Source: Dickeya undicola (GTDB lineage Bacteria > Pseudomonadota > Gammaproteobacteria > Enterobacterales > Enterobacteriaceae). Taken from it: a stretch of DNA of 64,000 nt. The notes below the pieces were generated by a model. The model was given only the letters and a program-made list of their open reading frames with translations, ran no database searches and was not told where the DNA came from. A program made the position numbers and the translations under genes. This document shows, piece after piece, positions 8,794-18,555 of this stretch; the stretch's first letter is position 1, and each line of letters begins with the position of its first letter. The stretch is taken from NCBI RefSeq assembly GCF_000784735.1, contig NZ_JSYG01000032.1:124001-188000 (forward strand). The letters are read 5' to 3'.

Positions 8794-11466
8794 TTACTCA
8801 TCGTCTGCTGGCGTATCGTCATCACTCTCCGGTTCATCGATGTCTTCTTCCAGCAGTTCGCCGTCAACCGGCACCACGCTGTCGAGTTCATCATCTTCCA
8901 CCGGCTCAGCCACACGCTGCAAACCAACGACGCGCTCTTCCTCAGCGGTACGGATCAGCGTCACGCCCTGAGTATTACGGCCAACGATGCTGACCTCAGA
9001 GACACGAGTACGCACCAACGTACCGGCATCGGTGATCATCATGATCTGATCGGCGGAATCAACCTGCACTGCGCCGACCACCTTACCGTTGCGCTCGCTC
9101 ACCTTGATGGAGATAACACCTTTGGTGGCACGGGATTTGGTTGGGTATTCGCTTACCGCAGTACGCTTACCGAAACCATTCTGCGTCACGGTCAGGATAT
9201 CGCCTTCGCCACGCGGCACAATCAACGACACCACGCGGTCGTCGGCCTGCAAATTGATGCCGCGCACCCCTGAGGCGGTACGCCCCATGCGGCGAACACC
9301 CTTCACTTTGACCGAACCGTCTTCCTGAATCTCTTCCTCTTCCTCCAGGAAGCGCACCACCTTGCCTTCGGCGGAGAACAGCATCACTTCGTTGCTGCCG
9401 TCGGTCAGGTCGACGCCAATCAGCTCGTCGCCGTCGTTGAGATTAACGGCGATGATACCGGCGCTGCGCGGACGGCTAAACTCGGTCAGCGCGGTTTTCT
9501 TCACCGTACCGCTGGCCGTGGCCATGAACACGTTCATGCCCTCTTCATACTCGCGCACCGGCAGAATGGCGGTAATGCGTTCATCCTGCTCCAGCGGCAA
9601 CAGGTTGATAATCGGGCGACCACGCGCACCGCGGCTTGCTTCTGGCAATTGATACACTTTCAGCCAGTAGAGACGACCACGGCTGGAGAAACACAAAATG
9701 GTGTCGTGGGTATTCGCCACCAGCAGCCGATCGATAAAGTCCTCTTCCTTGATGCGAGCGGCGGATTTGCCTTTGCCACCACGGCGCTGAGCTTCATAGT
9801 CGCTCAACGGTTGATACTTGACGTACCCCTGATGCGACAGGGTTACCACCACGTTCTCTTCGGAAATCAGATCTTCAATATTGATGTCAGCGCTGTTATG
9901 GGTGATCTCGGTACGACGCGCGTCGTTGTACTGCTCACGAATCGCCATCAGCTCTTCGCGGATCACTTCCATCAAACGCTCAGGACTGCGCAGGATGAAC
10001 AGCAGCTCAGCGATCTGCGCCAGCAGTTCCTTGTATTCATCCAGCAGTTTTTCATGTTCCAGACCGGTCAGTTTCTGCAGACGCAGATCCAGAATCGCCT
10101 GCGCTTGCTGTTCGGTTAGGTGATATTTGCCCTCATGGATACCGAACTCCGGCTCCAGCCATTCCGGACGTGCAGCATCATCACCTGCACGCTCCAGCAT
10201 CGCAGCCACGCTGCCCAGCGCCCACGCTTGCGCCACCAGCGCGCTTTTGGCTTCGGCAGGGGTAGCAGCATGACGGATCAGTTCGATGATCGGGTCGATA
10301 TTCGCCAGCGCAATCGCCAAACCTTCCAGGATATGGGCGCGTTCGCGCGCTTTACGCAGTTCGAAAATAGTACGACGCGTCACCACTTCGCGGCGGTGAC
10401 GGACAAATGCCGCCAGAATCTCCTTGAGGGTCATCAGCTTCGGCTGGCCCTGATGCAGCGCCACCATGTTGATACCGAACGACACCTGCATCTGGGTTTG
10501 GGAGTACAGGCGGTTGAGCACCACCTCACCTACCGCATCACGCTTAATCTCAATGACGATGCGCATACCGTCTTTATCGGACTCGTCGCGCAGCGCGCTG
10601 ATGCCTTCAATGCGCTTGTCTTTTACCAGTTCGGCGATCTTTTCAATCAATCGCGCCTTATTCACCTGATAAGGGATTTCATGCACGATGATGGTTTCAC
10701 GGCCGGATTTGGGGTCCGCTTCGACTTCAGCACGGGCGCGGATATACACTTTGCCGCGACCGGTGCGATAGGCTTCTTCAATGCCACGCTTGCCGTTGAT
10801 GATGGCGGCGGTCGGAAAGTCTGGCCCCGGGATGTGGGTCATCAGCCCTTCGACGCTGATGTTTTCATCGTCGATATAGGCCAGACAGCCGTCAATCACT
10901 TCCGTCAGGTTATGGGGCGGAATGTTGGTCGCCATCCCTACCGCGATCCCGGAAGAACCGTTGACCAGCAAGTTGGGGATACGGGTGGGCATTACGTCCG
11001 GGATCTGCTCTGTGCCGTCGTAGTTAGGCACAAAATCCACAGTTTCTTTATCCAGATCGGAAAGCAGTTCGTGGGCGATTTTCGACATGCGCACTTCGGT
11101 ATAACGCATCGCTGCGGCGGAGTCGCCGTCGATGGAACCGAAGTTGCCCTGACCATCCACCAGCATATAACGCAGCGAGAACGGCTGGGCCATACGCACG
11201 ATAGTGTCGTATACCGCGCTATCACCATGCGGGTGATATTTACCGATAACGTCCCCGACTACACGGGCCGATTTTTTATAAGGCTTGTTCCAGTCGTTAC
11301 CCAGCACACTCATCGCGTACAGCACGCGGCGGTGTACCGGCTTAAGACCATCGCGAACGTCCGGTAACGCACGTCCGACGATAACGGACATGGCGTAATC
11401 CAGATATGAACTTTTCAGCTCTTCCTCGATGTTGACCGGTGTAATTTCTCTGGCAAGGTCGCTCAT
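8794..11466 (-). CDS. gyrA: DNA gyrase subunit A
   Basis: Breakage-reunion subunit of DNA gyrase, which introduces negative supercoils. The 890-residue product (E. coli 875) has the catalytic Tyr122 in [11 protein letters not shown] and the full winged-helix/tower core. The C-terminal beta-pinwheel includes the GyrA box (QRRGGKG). The acidic tail ([18 protein letters not shown]) is slightly longer than in E. coli. The quinolone-resistance region reads [12 protein letters not shown] with Ser83 and Asp87, the drug-sensitive residues. It is transcribed alone, divergent from ubiG, and has its own terminator. Confidence 0.98.
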   Translation of the reverse strand: MSDLAREITPVNIEEELKSSYLDYAMSVIVGRALPDVRDGLKPVHRRVLYAMSVLGNDWNKPYKKSARVVGDVIGKYHPHGDSAVYDTIVRMAQPFSLRYMLVDGQGNFGSIDGDSAAAMRYTEVRMSKIAHELLSDLDKETVDFVPNYDGTEQIPDVMPTRIPNLLVNGSSGIAVGMATNIPPHNLTEVIDGCLAYIDDENISVEGLMTHIPGPDFPTAAIINGKRGIEEAYRTGRGKVYIRARAEVEADPKSGRETIIVHEIPYQVNKARLIEKIAELVKDKRIEGISALRDESDKDGMRIVIEIKRDAVGEVVLNRLYSQTQMQVSFGINMVALHQGQPKLMTLKEILAAFVRHRREVVTRRTIFELRKARERAHILEGLAIALANIDPIIELIRHAATPAEAKSALVAQAWALGSVAAMLERAGDDAARPEWLEPEFGIHEGKYHLTEQQAQAILDLRLQKLTGLEHEKLLDEYKELLAQIAELLFILRSPERLMEVIREELMAIREQYNDARRTEITHNSADINIEDLISEENVVVTLSHQGYVKYQPLSDYEAQRRGGKGKSAARIKEEDFIDRLLVANTHDTILCFSSRGRLYWLKVYQLPEASRGARGRPIINLLPLEQDERITAILPVREYEEGMNVFMATASGTVKKTALTEFSRPRSAGIIAVNLNDGDELIGVDLTDGSNEVMLFSAEGKVVRFLEEEEEIQEDGSVKVKGVRRMGRTASGVRGINLQADDRVVSLIVPRGEGDILTVTQNGFGKRTAVSEYPTKSRATKGVISIKVSERNGKVVGAVQVDSADQIMMITDAGTLVRTRVSEVSIVGRNTQGVTLIRTAEEERVVGLQRVAEPVEDDELDSVVPVDGELLEEDIDEPESDDDTPADDE

Positions 11467-11787
11467 GGAGCCGCTATCCCTCTATTCACATCTACCCGAT
11501 TTTAAAAGGTGGAAAATCATATCATAAACCGGGGTTTCAGGGGAAACTTCGCGCCAGATTCCTGACGCGTCTTTATGGAGCGCTTCGCATTTTTCTGCCG
11601 CAGCGTTACGGCCATCACAAGGCGCGAAAACCGCGCGACTGTCGTTCGTTATCAAGAGCAAGCGTTATCAACAACAAGCATGATCAGCAACAAGCATTAT
11701 CGACAGCACGTGTTAGCGACTACAACAACCGCCTTGCGCTCGTTATACTCGCCACCAGTCAATATTGATGAAAGGTGATCACTCTGC
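11467..11787. other. gyrA/ubiG divergent intergenic region
   Basis: About 320 bases between two divergent genes. No protein gene is supported. It must hold both promoters, but no clear hexamers were identified. The tandem repeat at 11656-11703 lies within it, and an AAAGGTGA ribosome site sits just before ubiG. Confidence 0.55.
11656..11703. repeat. Three imperfect 16-bp tandem repeats upstream of ubiG
   Basis: Units at 11656-11671, 11672-11687 and 11688-11703 share the pattern (C/G)A(A/G)CAAGC(A/G)T(T/G)ATC. A degenerate fourth copy (CGTTATCAA) ends at 11655. They lie about 85-130 bases before the ubiG start, probably in its promoter or 5' untranslated region. Confidence 0.75.
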
Positions 11788-12579
11788 ATGAACACAGATG
11801 CCATGAACACAGGCTCAGCGAATACCGACGCCACACATGCAAGCGCCGCTAATCCTGATACGCTGAAAACATCCGTTCCGACCCAGAACGTCGACCACGA
11901 TGAAATTGCCAAATTTGAAGCCGTCGCCTCACGCTGGTGGGATTTGGACGGCGAATTCAAACCGTTGCACCGTATCAACCCGTTACGCCTGAATTACATT
12001 CTCGAACGCGCCGACGGTATTTTCGGCAAGCAGGTGCTGGATGTCGGCTGTGGTGGTGGCATTCTGGCCGAAAGCATGGCTCGGGAAGGTGCACACGTCA
12101 CCGGGTTGGATATGGGCGGCGAGCCATTACAGGTAGCCCGGCTGCACGCGCTGGAAAGCGGTGTACAGGTCAGCTACGTTCAGGAAACGGTGGAAGCTCA
12201 TGCAGATACCCATGCCGGTGCCTACGACGTCGTAACCTGCATGGAAATGCTGGAACATGTACCAGACCCACGCTCAGTGGTGCTGGCCTGCGCCCGGTTG
12301 GTCAAACCCGGTGGACATGTCTTTTTCTCCACCATTAATCGTAATGCCAAAGCCTGGCTGATGCTGATTGTCGGTGCAGAATACCTGACCAACATGGTGC
12401 CGCGCGGTACACACGACATCAAAAAGTTCATCCGCCCGGCGGAACTGTTGAACTGGGTGGATCAGACGCCGCTGCGTGAACGCCATATGATCGGCCTGCA
12501 CTACAACCCGCTGCTGGACAGCTTCAAGCTCGGTGCAAATGTTGACGTCAATTATATGCTCCATACCATACGCAAATGA
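11788..12579 (+). CDS. ubiG: Ubiquinone O-methyltransferase UbiG
   Basis: SAM-dependent enzyme that performs both O-methylations in ubiquinone synthesis. The 263-residue product carries the SAM motif [13 protein letters not shown] and the family blocks [19 protein letters not shown] and [12 protein letters not shown], and ends [12 protein letters not shown]. It has about 23 extra N-terminal residues relative to E. coli UbiG (240 aa). The extension is rich in Asn, Thr, Ala and Asp ([20 protein letters not shown]) and looks unstructured. The ATG at 11788 is preceded by AGGTGA at good spacing. An internal ATG at 11803 is a second possibility. UbiG proper begins around [18 protein letters not shown]. 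Confidence 0.95.
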   Translation: MNTDAMNTGSANTDATHASAANPDTLKTSVPTQNVDHDEIAKFEAVASRWWDLDGEFKPLHRINPLRLNYILERADGIFGKQVLDVGCGGGILAESMAREGAHVTGLDMGGEPLQVARLHALESGVQVSYVQETVEAHADTHAGAYDVVTCMEMLEHVPDPRSVVLACARLVKPGGHVFFSTINRNAKAWLMLIVGAEYLTNMVPRGTHDIKKFIRPAELLNWVDQTPLRERHMIGLHYNPLLDSFKLGANVDVNYMLHTIRK

Positions 12580-12644
12580 ACCATGCCATGAGCCCTGGCT
12601 AAGCCGGTGATGCCCGCCATAACATCACGGTTTCCCAATACCCC

Positions 12645-12673
12645 AGCCGGTGGATAAAACCACCGGCTTTTTT
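12645..12673 (+). terminator. Intrinsic terminator after ubiG
   Basis: A 9-bp stem (AGCCGGTGG / CCACCGGCT) with loop ATAAAA is followed by a run of T, about 65 bases past the ubiG stop. Confidence 0.88.
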
Positions 12674-12915
12674 ATCGACAGAGAATAAGTTTTTAGGCAT
12701 AAACCACGCCATATTCATCCCCTGACGACATATCAATCTCAGATAACTCTTAATGACTTGTCTGAAACACGGTTTTGATCAGACTGATAATTTGACTACC
12801 GGATAAGAAACCGGCGGTTGATCAATTTTTTTATTTTTTCTCCCCCTGCGGTTGACAAAAAAGGAAGCCGCGCAGTGGCTGGGATTTAGCGTGCTTGTAA
12901 CATTTATTCCCTATG

Positions 12916-12924
12916 TTATCCACA
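12916..12924 (+). promoter_or_regulatory. DnaA box upstream of nrdA
   Basis: TTATCCACA is a perfect consensus DnaA box, about 80 bases upstream of the first NrdR box. In E. coli the nrdAB promoter is controlled by DnaA through boxes upstream of the promoter, so conservation here is plausible. Only one consensus copy was found. Confidence 0.72.
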
Positions 12925-12994
12925 AGAGGAAGCCGTTTTGCTCACTTGCAATACGGAAATTTTCACATTATCTTGTTATCAAAAACCGCCCCAC

Positions 12995-13042
12995 CCCCTA
13001 TATATAGTGTTTACTTCTGACAGAAAACACTATTTTTTTGTT
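12995..13042 (+). promoter_or_regulatory. Pair of NrdR boxes at the nrdA promoter
   Basis: Box 1 (12995-13010, CCCCTATATATAGTGT) and box 2 (13027-13042, ACACTATTTTTTTGTT) both fit the NrdR consensus (acaCwAtATaTwGtgt with degenerate flanks). They begin exactly 32 bases apart, about three helical turns, which is the characteristic spacing of NrdR site pairs. NrdR is the ATP/dATP-sensing repressor of ribonucleotide reductase genes. Box 1 overlaps the probable -10 region. Confidence 0.8.
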
Positions 13043-13118
13043 TGCGTTTTTTGTAAATAAAAAGGCGGGTGAGTCAAGCAAAACAAAATACGTGTCAGAA
13101 AAACAGGTGCTACGCCAC

Positions 13119-15407
13119 ATGAACCAGAGTCTGCTTGTTACCAAACGCGATGGCAGTAAAGAACGCATCAACCTGGACAAAATCCACCGGGTAATCACCT
13201 GGGCAGCAGAAGGGTTACACAATGTCTCGGTTTCTCAGGTAGAACTACGTTCCCACATCCAGTTCTACGACGGCATCAAGACCGCCGATATCCACGAAAC
13301 CATCATCAAGGCCGCTGCCGACCTGATCTCCCGCGAAAGCCCAGACTATCAGTACCTGGCTGCGCGTCTGGCCATCTTCCATCTGCGCAAGAAGGCCTAC
13401 GGCCAGTTCGAACCGCCGAAATTGTACGACCATGTTGTGAAAATGGTCGAAATGGGAAAATACGATCGCCACTTGCTGGAAGATTACACGGAAGACGAAT
13501 TTGCTCAGATGGACGCTTTCATCGATCACTGGCGTGACATGAATTTCTCCTACGCAGCGGTAAAACAGCTGGAAGGGAAATATCTGGTCCAAAACCGCGT
13601 GACCGGTGACATCTACGAAAGCGCCCAGTTCCTGTATATTCTGGTCGCCGCCTGTCTGTTCTCCGGTTACCCGCGTGACACCCGCCTGGATTATGTAAAA
13701 CGCTTCTATGACGCGGTGTCGACATTCAAAATTTCGCTGCCAACGCCAATTATGTCCGGCGTGCGCACCCCAACCCGCCAGTTCAGCTCTTGTGTGCTGA
13801 TCGAGTGCGGCGACAGCCTGGATTCCATCAACGCGACCTCTAGCGCGATCGTGAAATACGTTTCCCAGCGTGCCGGTATCGGCATCAACGCGGGTCGTAT
13901 TCGTGCACTGGGCAGTCCGATCCGCGGTGGTGAAGCGTTCCACACCGGCTGTATTCCGTTCTACAAACATTTCCAGACCGCGGTGAAATCCTGCTCTCAG
14001 GGCGGGGTGCGCGGCGGAGCGGCCACGCTGTTCTACCCACTGTGGCATCTGGAAGTGGAAAGCCTGCTGGTGCTGAAAAACAACCGCGGTGTGGAAGGCA
14101 ACCGCGTGCGTCACCTCGACTACGGCGTGCAGCTCAACAAGCTGATGTACCAGCGTCTGGTCAAAGGTGAGGACATCACGCTGTTCAGCCCGTCCGACGT
14201 ACCGGGGTTGTACGACGCCTTCTTCAACAATCAGGATGAGTTCGAACGCCTGTACGTAAAATACGAGCAGGACGACAGCATTCGCAAGAAGCAGCTCAAA
14301 GCCGCAGAGCTGTTCTCGCTGATGATGCAGGAACGCGCCTCCACCGGCCGTATCTATATTCAAAACGTCGACCACTGCAACACGCACAGCCCGTTTGATC
14401 CGCTGGTTGCGCCGGTCCGCCAGTCCAACTTGTGTCTGGAAATCGCGTTGCCGACCAAACCGCTGGAAGACGTTAACGATGAAAGCGGCGAAATCGCGCT
14501 CTGTACGTTGTCGGCTTTCAACCTGGGTGCAATCAGTTCGCTGCACGAATTGGAAGAGCTGGCGACGCTGGCGGTACGCGCGCTGGATGCCCTGCTCGAC
14601 TATCAGGACTACCCGATTCCGGCCGCCAAACGCGGGGCGATGGGCCGTCGTACACTGGGTATCGGCGTGATCAACTTCGCCTACTATCTGGCGAAACACG
14701 GCGTCCGCTACTCCGACGGTAGCGCCAATAACCTGACGCACCGCACCTTCGAAGCCATTCAGTACTACCTGCTGAAAGCCTCGAACCAGTTGGCGCGCGA
14801 ACAAGGTGCCTGCCCGTGGTTTAACGAAACCACCTATTCGCAGGGTATTTTGCCGATCGACAGCTACAAGCGCGATCTGGACAGCATTTGCAACGAACCA
14901 CTGCATCATGACTGGGAAGCGCTGCGTAAAGACATCCAGACTTATGGCCTGCGCAACTCTACGCTGTCGGCGCTGATGCCGTCTGAAACCTCGTCGCAGA
15001 TTTCCAATGCCACCAACGGCATTGAGCCACCGCGCGGTCATATCAGCGTCAAAGCGTCGAAAGACGGCATTCTGCGTCAGGTCGTGCCAGAGTACGAAAC
15101 GCTGAAAGACGCCTACGAGCTGCTGTGGGATATGCCGTCCAACGACGGTTACCTGCAACTGGTGGGCCTGATGCAGAAATTTATCGATCAGGCTATTTCC
15201 TCCAACACCAACTACGATCCAGCGCGTTTCCCGTCAGGAAAAGTGCCGATGACCCAGTTGCTCAAAGATCTGCTTACGGCGTATAAGTTCGGGGTGAAAA
15301 CCCTCTATTACCAAAACACCCGTGACGGTGCCGAAGACGTGCAGGATGACCTGCTCGATACCGCGCCGCAGGATGACGGCTGCGAAAGCGGCGCTTGTAA
15401 GATCTAA
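13119..15407 (+). CDS. nrdA: Ribonucleoside-diphosphate reductase class Ia, alpha subunit
   Basis: Catalytic and allosteric subunit of aerobic ribonucleotide reductase, supplying dNTPs. The 762-residue product (E. coli 761) starts MNQSLLVTKRDGSKERINLDKIHRV. It shows the N-terminal ATP-cone, the active-site region QSNLCLEIALPT and the C-terminal redox cysteines in CESGACKI. A longer reading from a TTG at 13038 is open, but it would start inside the second NrdR box and adds 27 residues not found in NrdA; the ATG at 13119 is preferred. It is followed by nrdB and yfaE in the same direction. Confidence 0.98.
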   Translation: MNQSLLVTKRDGSKERINLDKIHRVITWAAEGLHNVSVSQVELRSHIQFYDGIKTADIHETIIKAAADLISRESPDYQYLAARLAIFHLRKKAYGQFEPPKLYDHVVKMVEMGKYDRHLLEDYTEDEFAQMDAFIDHWRDMNFSYAAVKQLEGKYLVQNRVTGDIYESAQFLYILVAACLFSGYPRDTRLDYVKRFYDAVSTFKISLPTPIMSGVRTPTRQFSSCVLIECGDSLDSINATSSAIVKYVSQRAGIGINAGRIRALGSPIRGGEAFHTGCIPFYKHFQTAVKSCSQGGVRGGAATLFYPLWHLEVESLLVLKNNRGVEGNRVRHLDYGVQLNKLMYQRLVKGEDITLFSPSDVPGLYDAFFNNQDEFERLYVKYEQDDSIRKKQLKAAELFSLMMQERASTGRIYIQNVDHCNTHSPFDPLVAPVRQSNLCLEIALPTKPLEDVNDESGEIALCTLSAFNLGAISSLHELEELATLAVRALDALLDYQDYPIPAAKRGAMGRRTLGIGVINFAYYLAKHGVRYSDGSANNLTHRTFEAIQYYLLKASNQLAREQGACPWFNETTYSQGILPIDSYKRDLDSICNEPLHHDWEALRKDIQTYGLRNSTLSALMPSETSSQISNATNGIEPPRGHISVKASKDGILRQVVPEYETLKDAYELLWDMPSNDGYLQLVGLMQKFIDQAISSNTNYDPARFPSGKVPMTQLLKDLLTAYKFGVKTLYYQNTRDGAEDVQDDLLDTAPQDDGCESGACKI

Positions 15408-15414
15408 GTACAAC

Positions 15415-15447
15415 GCCGGGGAAATCCATGACTGTGGATTCCCCGGC
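15415..15447 (+). repeat. Long hairpin between nrdA and nrdB
   Basis: GCCGGGGAAATCCA pairs with TGGATTCCCCGGC (one bulged A) around a 6-base loop, starting seven bases after the nrdA stop. There is no T-run. It may stabilise or partly terminate the upstream message and so set the NrdA:NrdB ratio (inference). In E. coli this gap is also long. Confidence 0.6.
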
Positions 15448-15583
15448 ATGACGATATTCCTAATCCTGTCGCCACTGCCCTGCCGATAGCGCCTGGTGCA
15501 ACGACGACGCAACCCGCTCGGGTTGCCAAAAGTTCAACAGCGCCGCCTTACCGGGTCGCGCTGTTGGCTTGCTTGGAGAAATC

Positions 15584-16714
15584 ATGGCCTATACCACTTT
15601 TTCACAGAATAAAAACGATCAATTGCTGGAACCGATGTTTTTCGGCCAGCCGGTTAACGTGGCGCGTTACGATCAGCAAAAATATGAAATTTTCGAAAAG
15701 CTGATCGAAAAACAGCTGTCGTTCTTCTGGCGTCCGGAAGAAGTCGATGTCTCCCGCGATCGTATCGACTATCAAGCGCTGCCTGAGCACGAAAAACACA
15801 TTTTTATCAGCAACCTGAAGTACCAGACGCTGCTGGACTCCATTCAGGGACGCAGCCCGAACGTGGCGTTGCTGCCACTCATCTCCATCCCGGAGCTGGA
15901 AACCTGGGTGGAAACCTGGGCGTTCTCGGAAACGATCCACTCCCGTTCCTATACCCACATTATCCGCAACATCGTCAACGATCCGTCCATCGTCTTTGAC
16001 GACATCGTGACCAATGAGGAGATCCTCAAACGGGCGAAGGACATTTCCGGGTTCTACGATGAGCTGATCGAACTGACCAGCTACTACCATTTGCTGGGGG
16101 AAGGCACCCATCAGGTCAACGGCAAAACCGTGGACGTCAACCTGTATGAGTTGAAGAAAAAACTTTACCTGTGCCTGATGAGCGTCAACGCGCTGGAAGC
16201 GATCCGTTTCTATGTCAGCTTCGCCTGCTCCTTCGCTTTCGCCGAACGCGAACTGATGGAAGGCAACGCCAAGATCATCAAGCTTATCGCCCGTGACGAA
16301 GCGCTGCACCTTACCGGCACCCAACACATGCTTAACCTGATGCGAGCCGGTCAGGACGACCCGGAAATGGCGCAAATCGCCGAAGAGTGCCAGCAAGCCT
16401 GTTACGACCTGTTCGTACTGGCCGCACAGCAAGAAAAAGAGTGGGCGGAATACCTGTTCCGCGACGGCTCGATGATTGGCCTGAACAAGGACATCCTGTG
16501 CCAGTACGTGGAGTACATCACCAATATCCGTATGCAGGCGGTTGGCTTGCCGTTACCATTTGAAACCCGCACCAACCCGATTCCCTGGATTAACGCCTGG
16601 CTGGTATCGGACAACGTGCAGGTGGCGCCGCAGGAAGTGGAAGTCAGCTCCTATCTGGTCGGCCAGATTGACTCGGAAATCAACACCGACGACCTTAGCG
16701 ACTTCCAACTGTAA
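15584..16714 (+). CDS. nrdB: Ribonucleoside-diphosphate reductase class Ia, beta subunit
   Basis: Holds the diiron-tyrosyl radical cofactor of ribonucleotide reductase. The 376-residue product (same as E. coli) contains [14 protein letters not shown], which supplies iron ligands Glu115 and His118 and the radical Tyr122 (numbered without Met). The second ligand pair is in [12 protein letters not shown]. The C-terminal [18 protein letters not shown] tail docks on NrdA. The ATG at 15584 has a GGAGA site. An upstream in-frame TTG at 15569 would add five residues and is less likely. yfaE follows five bases after the stop. Confidence 0.98.
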   Translation: MAYTTFSQNKNDQLLEPMFFGQPVNVARYDQQKYEIFEKLIEKQLSFFWRPEEVDVSRDRIDYQALPEHEKHIFISNLKYQTLLDSIQGRSPNVALLPLISIPELETWVETWAFSETIHSRSYTHIIRNIVNDPSIVFDDIVTNEEILKRAKDISGFYDELIELTSYYHLLGEGTHQVNGKTVDVNLYELKKKLYLCLMSVNALEAIRFYVSFACSFAFAERELMEGNAKIIKLIARDEALHLTGTQHMLNLMRAGQDDPEMAQIAEECQQACYDLFVLAAQQEKEWAEYLFRDGSMIGLNKDILCQYVEYITNIRMQAVGLPLPFETRTNPIPWINAWLVSDNVQVAPQEVEVSSYLVGQIDSEINTDDLSDFQL

Positions 16715-16719
16715 CCACG

Positions 16720-16980
16720 ATGACCGCTGCTACCGTGACGCTGCGCCTCTCCGGGGCGCAGTTGTTCTGCTCCGACGAACACACCTCCTTACTGGAAGTA
16801 CTCGAATCCCAGCGAGTGCCAGTCGAATATCAGTGTCGCTCCGGCTATTGCGGTGCCTGCCGATTACGGCTGACCAAAGGTAAGGTTGCCTACCGGCAAA
16901 CACCGCTGGCCTGTCTGCAACAGGATGAGATTCTGCCCTGCTGCTGTATGCCGCTGAACGACATCGAGCTGGATATGTAA
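16720..16980 (+). CDS. yfaE: 2Fe-2S ferredoxin YfaE, NrdB cofactor maintenance
   Basis: Small [2Fe-2S] ferredoxin that reduces the NrdB diferric centre so that the tyrosyl radical can be rebuilt (known for E. coli YfaE). The 86-residue product has the plant-type motif C39-x4-C44-x2-C47, with the fourth ligand within the C74-C76 cluster (PCCCM). Its start lies five bases behind the nrdB stop, so it belongs to the nrdAB operon. Length and spacing match the family. Confidence 0.92.
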   Translation: MTAATVTLRLSGAQLFCSDEHTSLLEVLESQRVPVEYQCRSGYCGACRLRLTKGKVAYRQTPLACLQQDEILPCCCMPLNDIELDM

Positions 16981-16998
16981 TTGCTCGTCTATCATTGC

Positions 16999-17019
16999 AG
17001 CCCGCTTTTCCTACGGGCT
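16999..17019. terminator. Possible terminator after yfaE
   Basis: A 6-bp stem (AGCCCG / CGGGCT) with a 9-base loop lies 20 bases after the yfaE stop, with no clear T-run. It is weak, but it is the only hairpin at the end of the nrd operon. Confidence 0.35.
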
Positions 17020-17113
17020 CGCATAATCCCTTGTTCATCCGCAACTTTATTACGCCGACAACACTATCCTGCGTTACACTCTCCACAGGAAAAAACCATG
17101 GAGAGCAAAGTAC

Positions 17114-18028
17114 ATGCTGACATTTATCCCGGTTCTGATCGTTGTCGCACTGGTTATCGTCTGGTCCGGCATCAAAATCGTACCCCAGGGTTACCAGTGG
17201 ACGGTGGAGCGTTTTGGCCGTTACACCCGCACGCTGATGCCTGGCCTGAATCTGGTGGTGCCGTTCATGGACCGCATTGGCCGCAAGATCAATATGATGG
17301 AACAGGTGTTGGAAATTCCTTCGCAGGAGATCATTTCCAAAGACAATGCTAACGTCACCATTGATGCGGTTTGCTTTATTCAGGTAGTGGACGCGCCGCG
17401 TGCTGCCTATGAAGTGAGCAATCTCGAACTGGCTATCATCAACCTGACCATGACCAACATTCGTACCGTACTGGGTTCGATGGAGTTGGACGAAATGCTG
17501 TCCCAACGTGACAGCATCAACACCCGATTGCTGCATATCGTGGATGAAGCCACCAGTCCCTGGGGCATCAAGGTCACCCGTATTGAAATTCGCGACGTGC
17601 GCCCGCCCGCCGAGCTGATCGCCTCAATGAACGCCCAGATGAAAGCGGAACGAACCAAGCGCGCTGATATTCTGGAGGCAGAAGGGGTTAGACAGGCCGC
17701 CATTCTGAAAGCCGAAGGTGAAAAGCAGTCACAAATCCTCAAGGCCGAAGGGGAACGGCAATCCGCCTTCCTTGAAGCCGAGGCGCGCGAACGTGCTGCC
17801 GAGGCCGAAGCCCGTGCCACTCAAATGGTGTCCGAAGCCATTGCCGCTGGCAACATTCAGGCGATCAACTACTTTGTGGCGCAGAAATACACCGACGCGC
17901 TACAAACCATTGGCAGCGCCAGCAACAGCAAAGTCATCATGATGCCGCTGGATGCCAGTAATCTGATGGGCACTATTGGCGGCATCAGTGAATTGATTAA
18001 AGAAAGCCAGGCGGACCGGAGAAAATAA
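17114..18028 (+). CDS. qmcA: SPFH/stomatin-family membrane protein QmcA
   Basis: Inner-membrane SPFH protein whose E. coli counterpart (YbbK) is a multicopy suppressor linked to quality control with FtsH and HtpX. The 304-residue product has an N-terminal membrane anchor (about 2-20). The SPFH domain follows ([21 protein letters not shown], then the [15 protein letters not shown] segment). A long Ala/Glu-rich helical region with repeated [21 protein letters not shown] comes next, as in QmcA. The NfeD-like ybbJ starts three bases after the stop, and such pairs act together. E. coli does not have this pair next to nrd; it is next to cueR-copA, as on the right side here. Confidence 0.94.
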   Translation: MLTFIPVLIVVALVIVWSGIKIVPQGYQWTVERFGRYTRTLMPGLNLVVPFMDRIGRKINMMEQVLEIPSQEIISKDNANVTIDAVCFIQVVDAPRAAYEVSNLELAIINLTMTNIRTVLGSMELDEMLSQRDSINTRLLHIVDEATSPWGIKVTRIEIRDVRPPAELIASMNAQMKAERTKRADILEAEGVRQAAILKAEGEKQSQILKAEGERQSAFLEAEARERAAEAEARATQMVSEAIAAGNIQAINYFVAQKYTDALQTIGSASNSKVIMMPLDASNLMGTIGGISELIKESQADRRK

Positions 18029-18030
18029 TC

Positions 18031-18486
18031 ATGATGGCGCTGCTGGTGCTGGAAAACGCCCACTGGTTCTGGCTGTCTCTTGGTGGATTGCTGCTGGCGG
18101 CTGAAATGCTGGGCGTCGGCGGTTACCTGCTGTGGAGCGGCATCGCCGCCCTGCTTACCGGGATACTCGCCTGGTTGTTCCCGCTGGACTGGACCTGGCA
18201 ATGCATCGCCTTCGCCGTGCTGACGGTGGCGGCGGCGCTGTTGTGGTGGCAATGGCTACGCCGACGCACCGAAAAGCAACCGCCACCGGTGGTGCTCAAC
18301 CAGCGCGGCCAGCAATTGATTGGCCTGCATACGACACTGACCGAACCGCTGGTAAACGGCTTCGGTCGGGTAAGCATCGGCGACAGCAGTTGGCGGGTAC
18401 AGGCGGAACAGGATTTACCCGCCGGTACAGTGGTGGAGATTATCGCCGTGGAAAGCATTACGCTGCGAGTGCGACCGCATCACTAA
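18031..18486 (+). CDS. ybbJ: NfeD-like membrane protein YbbJ
   Basis: Partner of the stomatin-type QmcA. The 151-residue product has two or three hydrophobic segments in the first 80 residues ([20 protein letters not shown], then [20 protein letters not shown]). A C-terminal OB-fold NfeD domain follows ([26 protein letters not shown]). The start sits almost against the qmcA stop, implying translational coupling. Its biochemical role is not established. Confidence 0.9.
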   Translation: MMALLVLENAHWFWLSLGGLLLAAEMLGVGGYLLWSGIAALLTGILAWLFPLDWTWQCIAFAVLTVAAALLWWQWLRRRTEKQPPPVVLNQRGQQLIGLHTTLTEPLVNGFGRVSIGDSSWRVQAEQDLPAGTVVEIIAVESITLRVRPHH

Positions 18487-18555
18487 CACGCCGCAACAAA
18501 TTTCACGTCAAGGCGGCGACGTTACCGCTATCCGATGGCATGACGGTTATGACGG

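Larger units (their letters stand above)
12674..13118 (+). other. nrdA promoter/leader region
   Basis: About 445 bases with no protein gene. It is AT-rich and holds a consensus DnaA box and two NrdR boxes, described separately. A TTGACA at 12852 lacks a convincing -10 partner at normal spacing. The likely start of transcription is close to the TATATATAG of the first NrdR box, as in E. coli. Confidence 0.6.

Noticed and set aside
10120..11367. Long open reading of 415 codons antisense to gyrA
   Set aside because: It mirrors the gyrA frame in high-GC coding DNA, has no ribosome site or family resemblance, and gyrA is certain.
13038..13118. Upstream TTG start for nrdA adding 27 residues
   Set aside because: It begins inside the second NrdR box and the extra residues are absent from NrdA proteins; the ATG at 13119 gives the family length.
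13245..15158. 637-codon open reading antisense to nrdA
   Set aside because: A shadow of the nrdA codon pattern; composition is unnatural and there is no recognisable domain.
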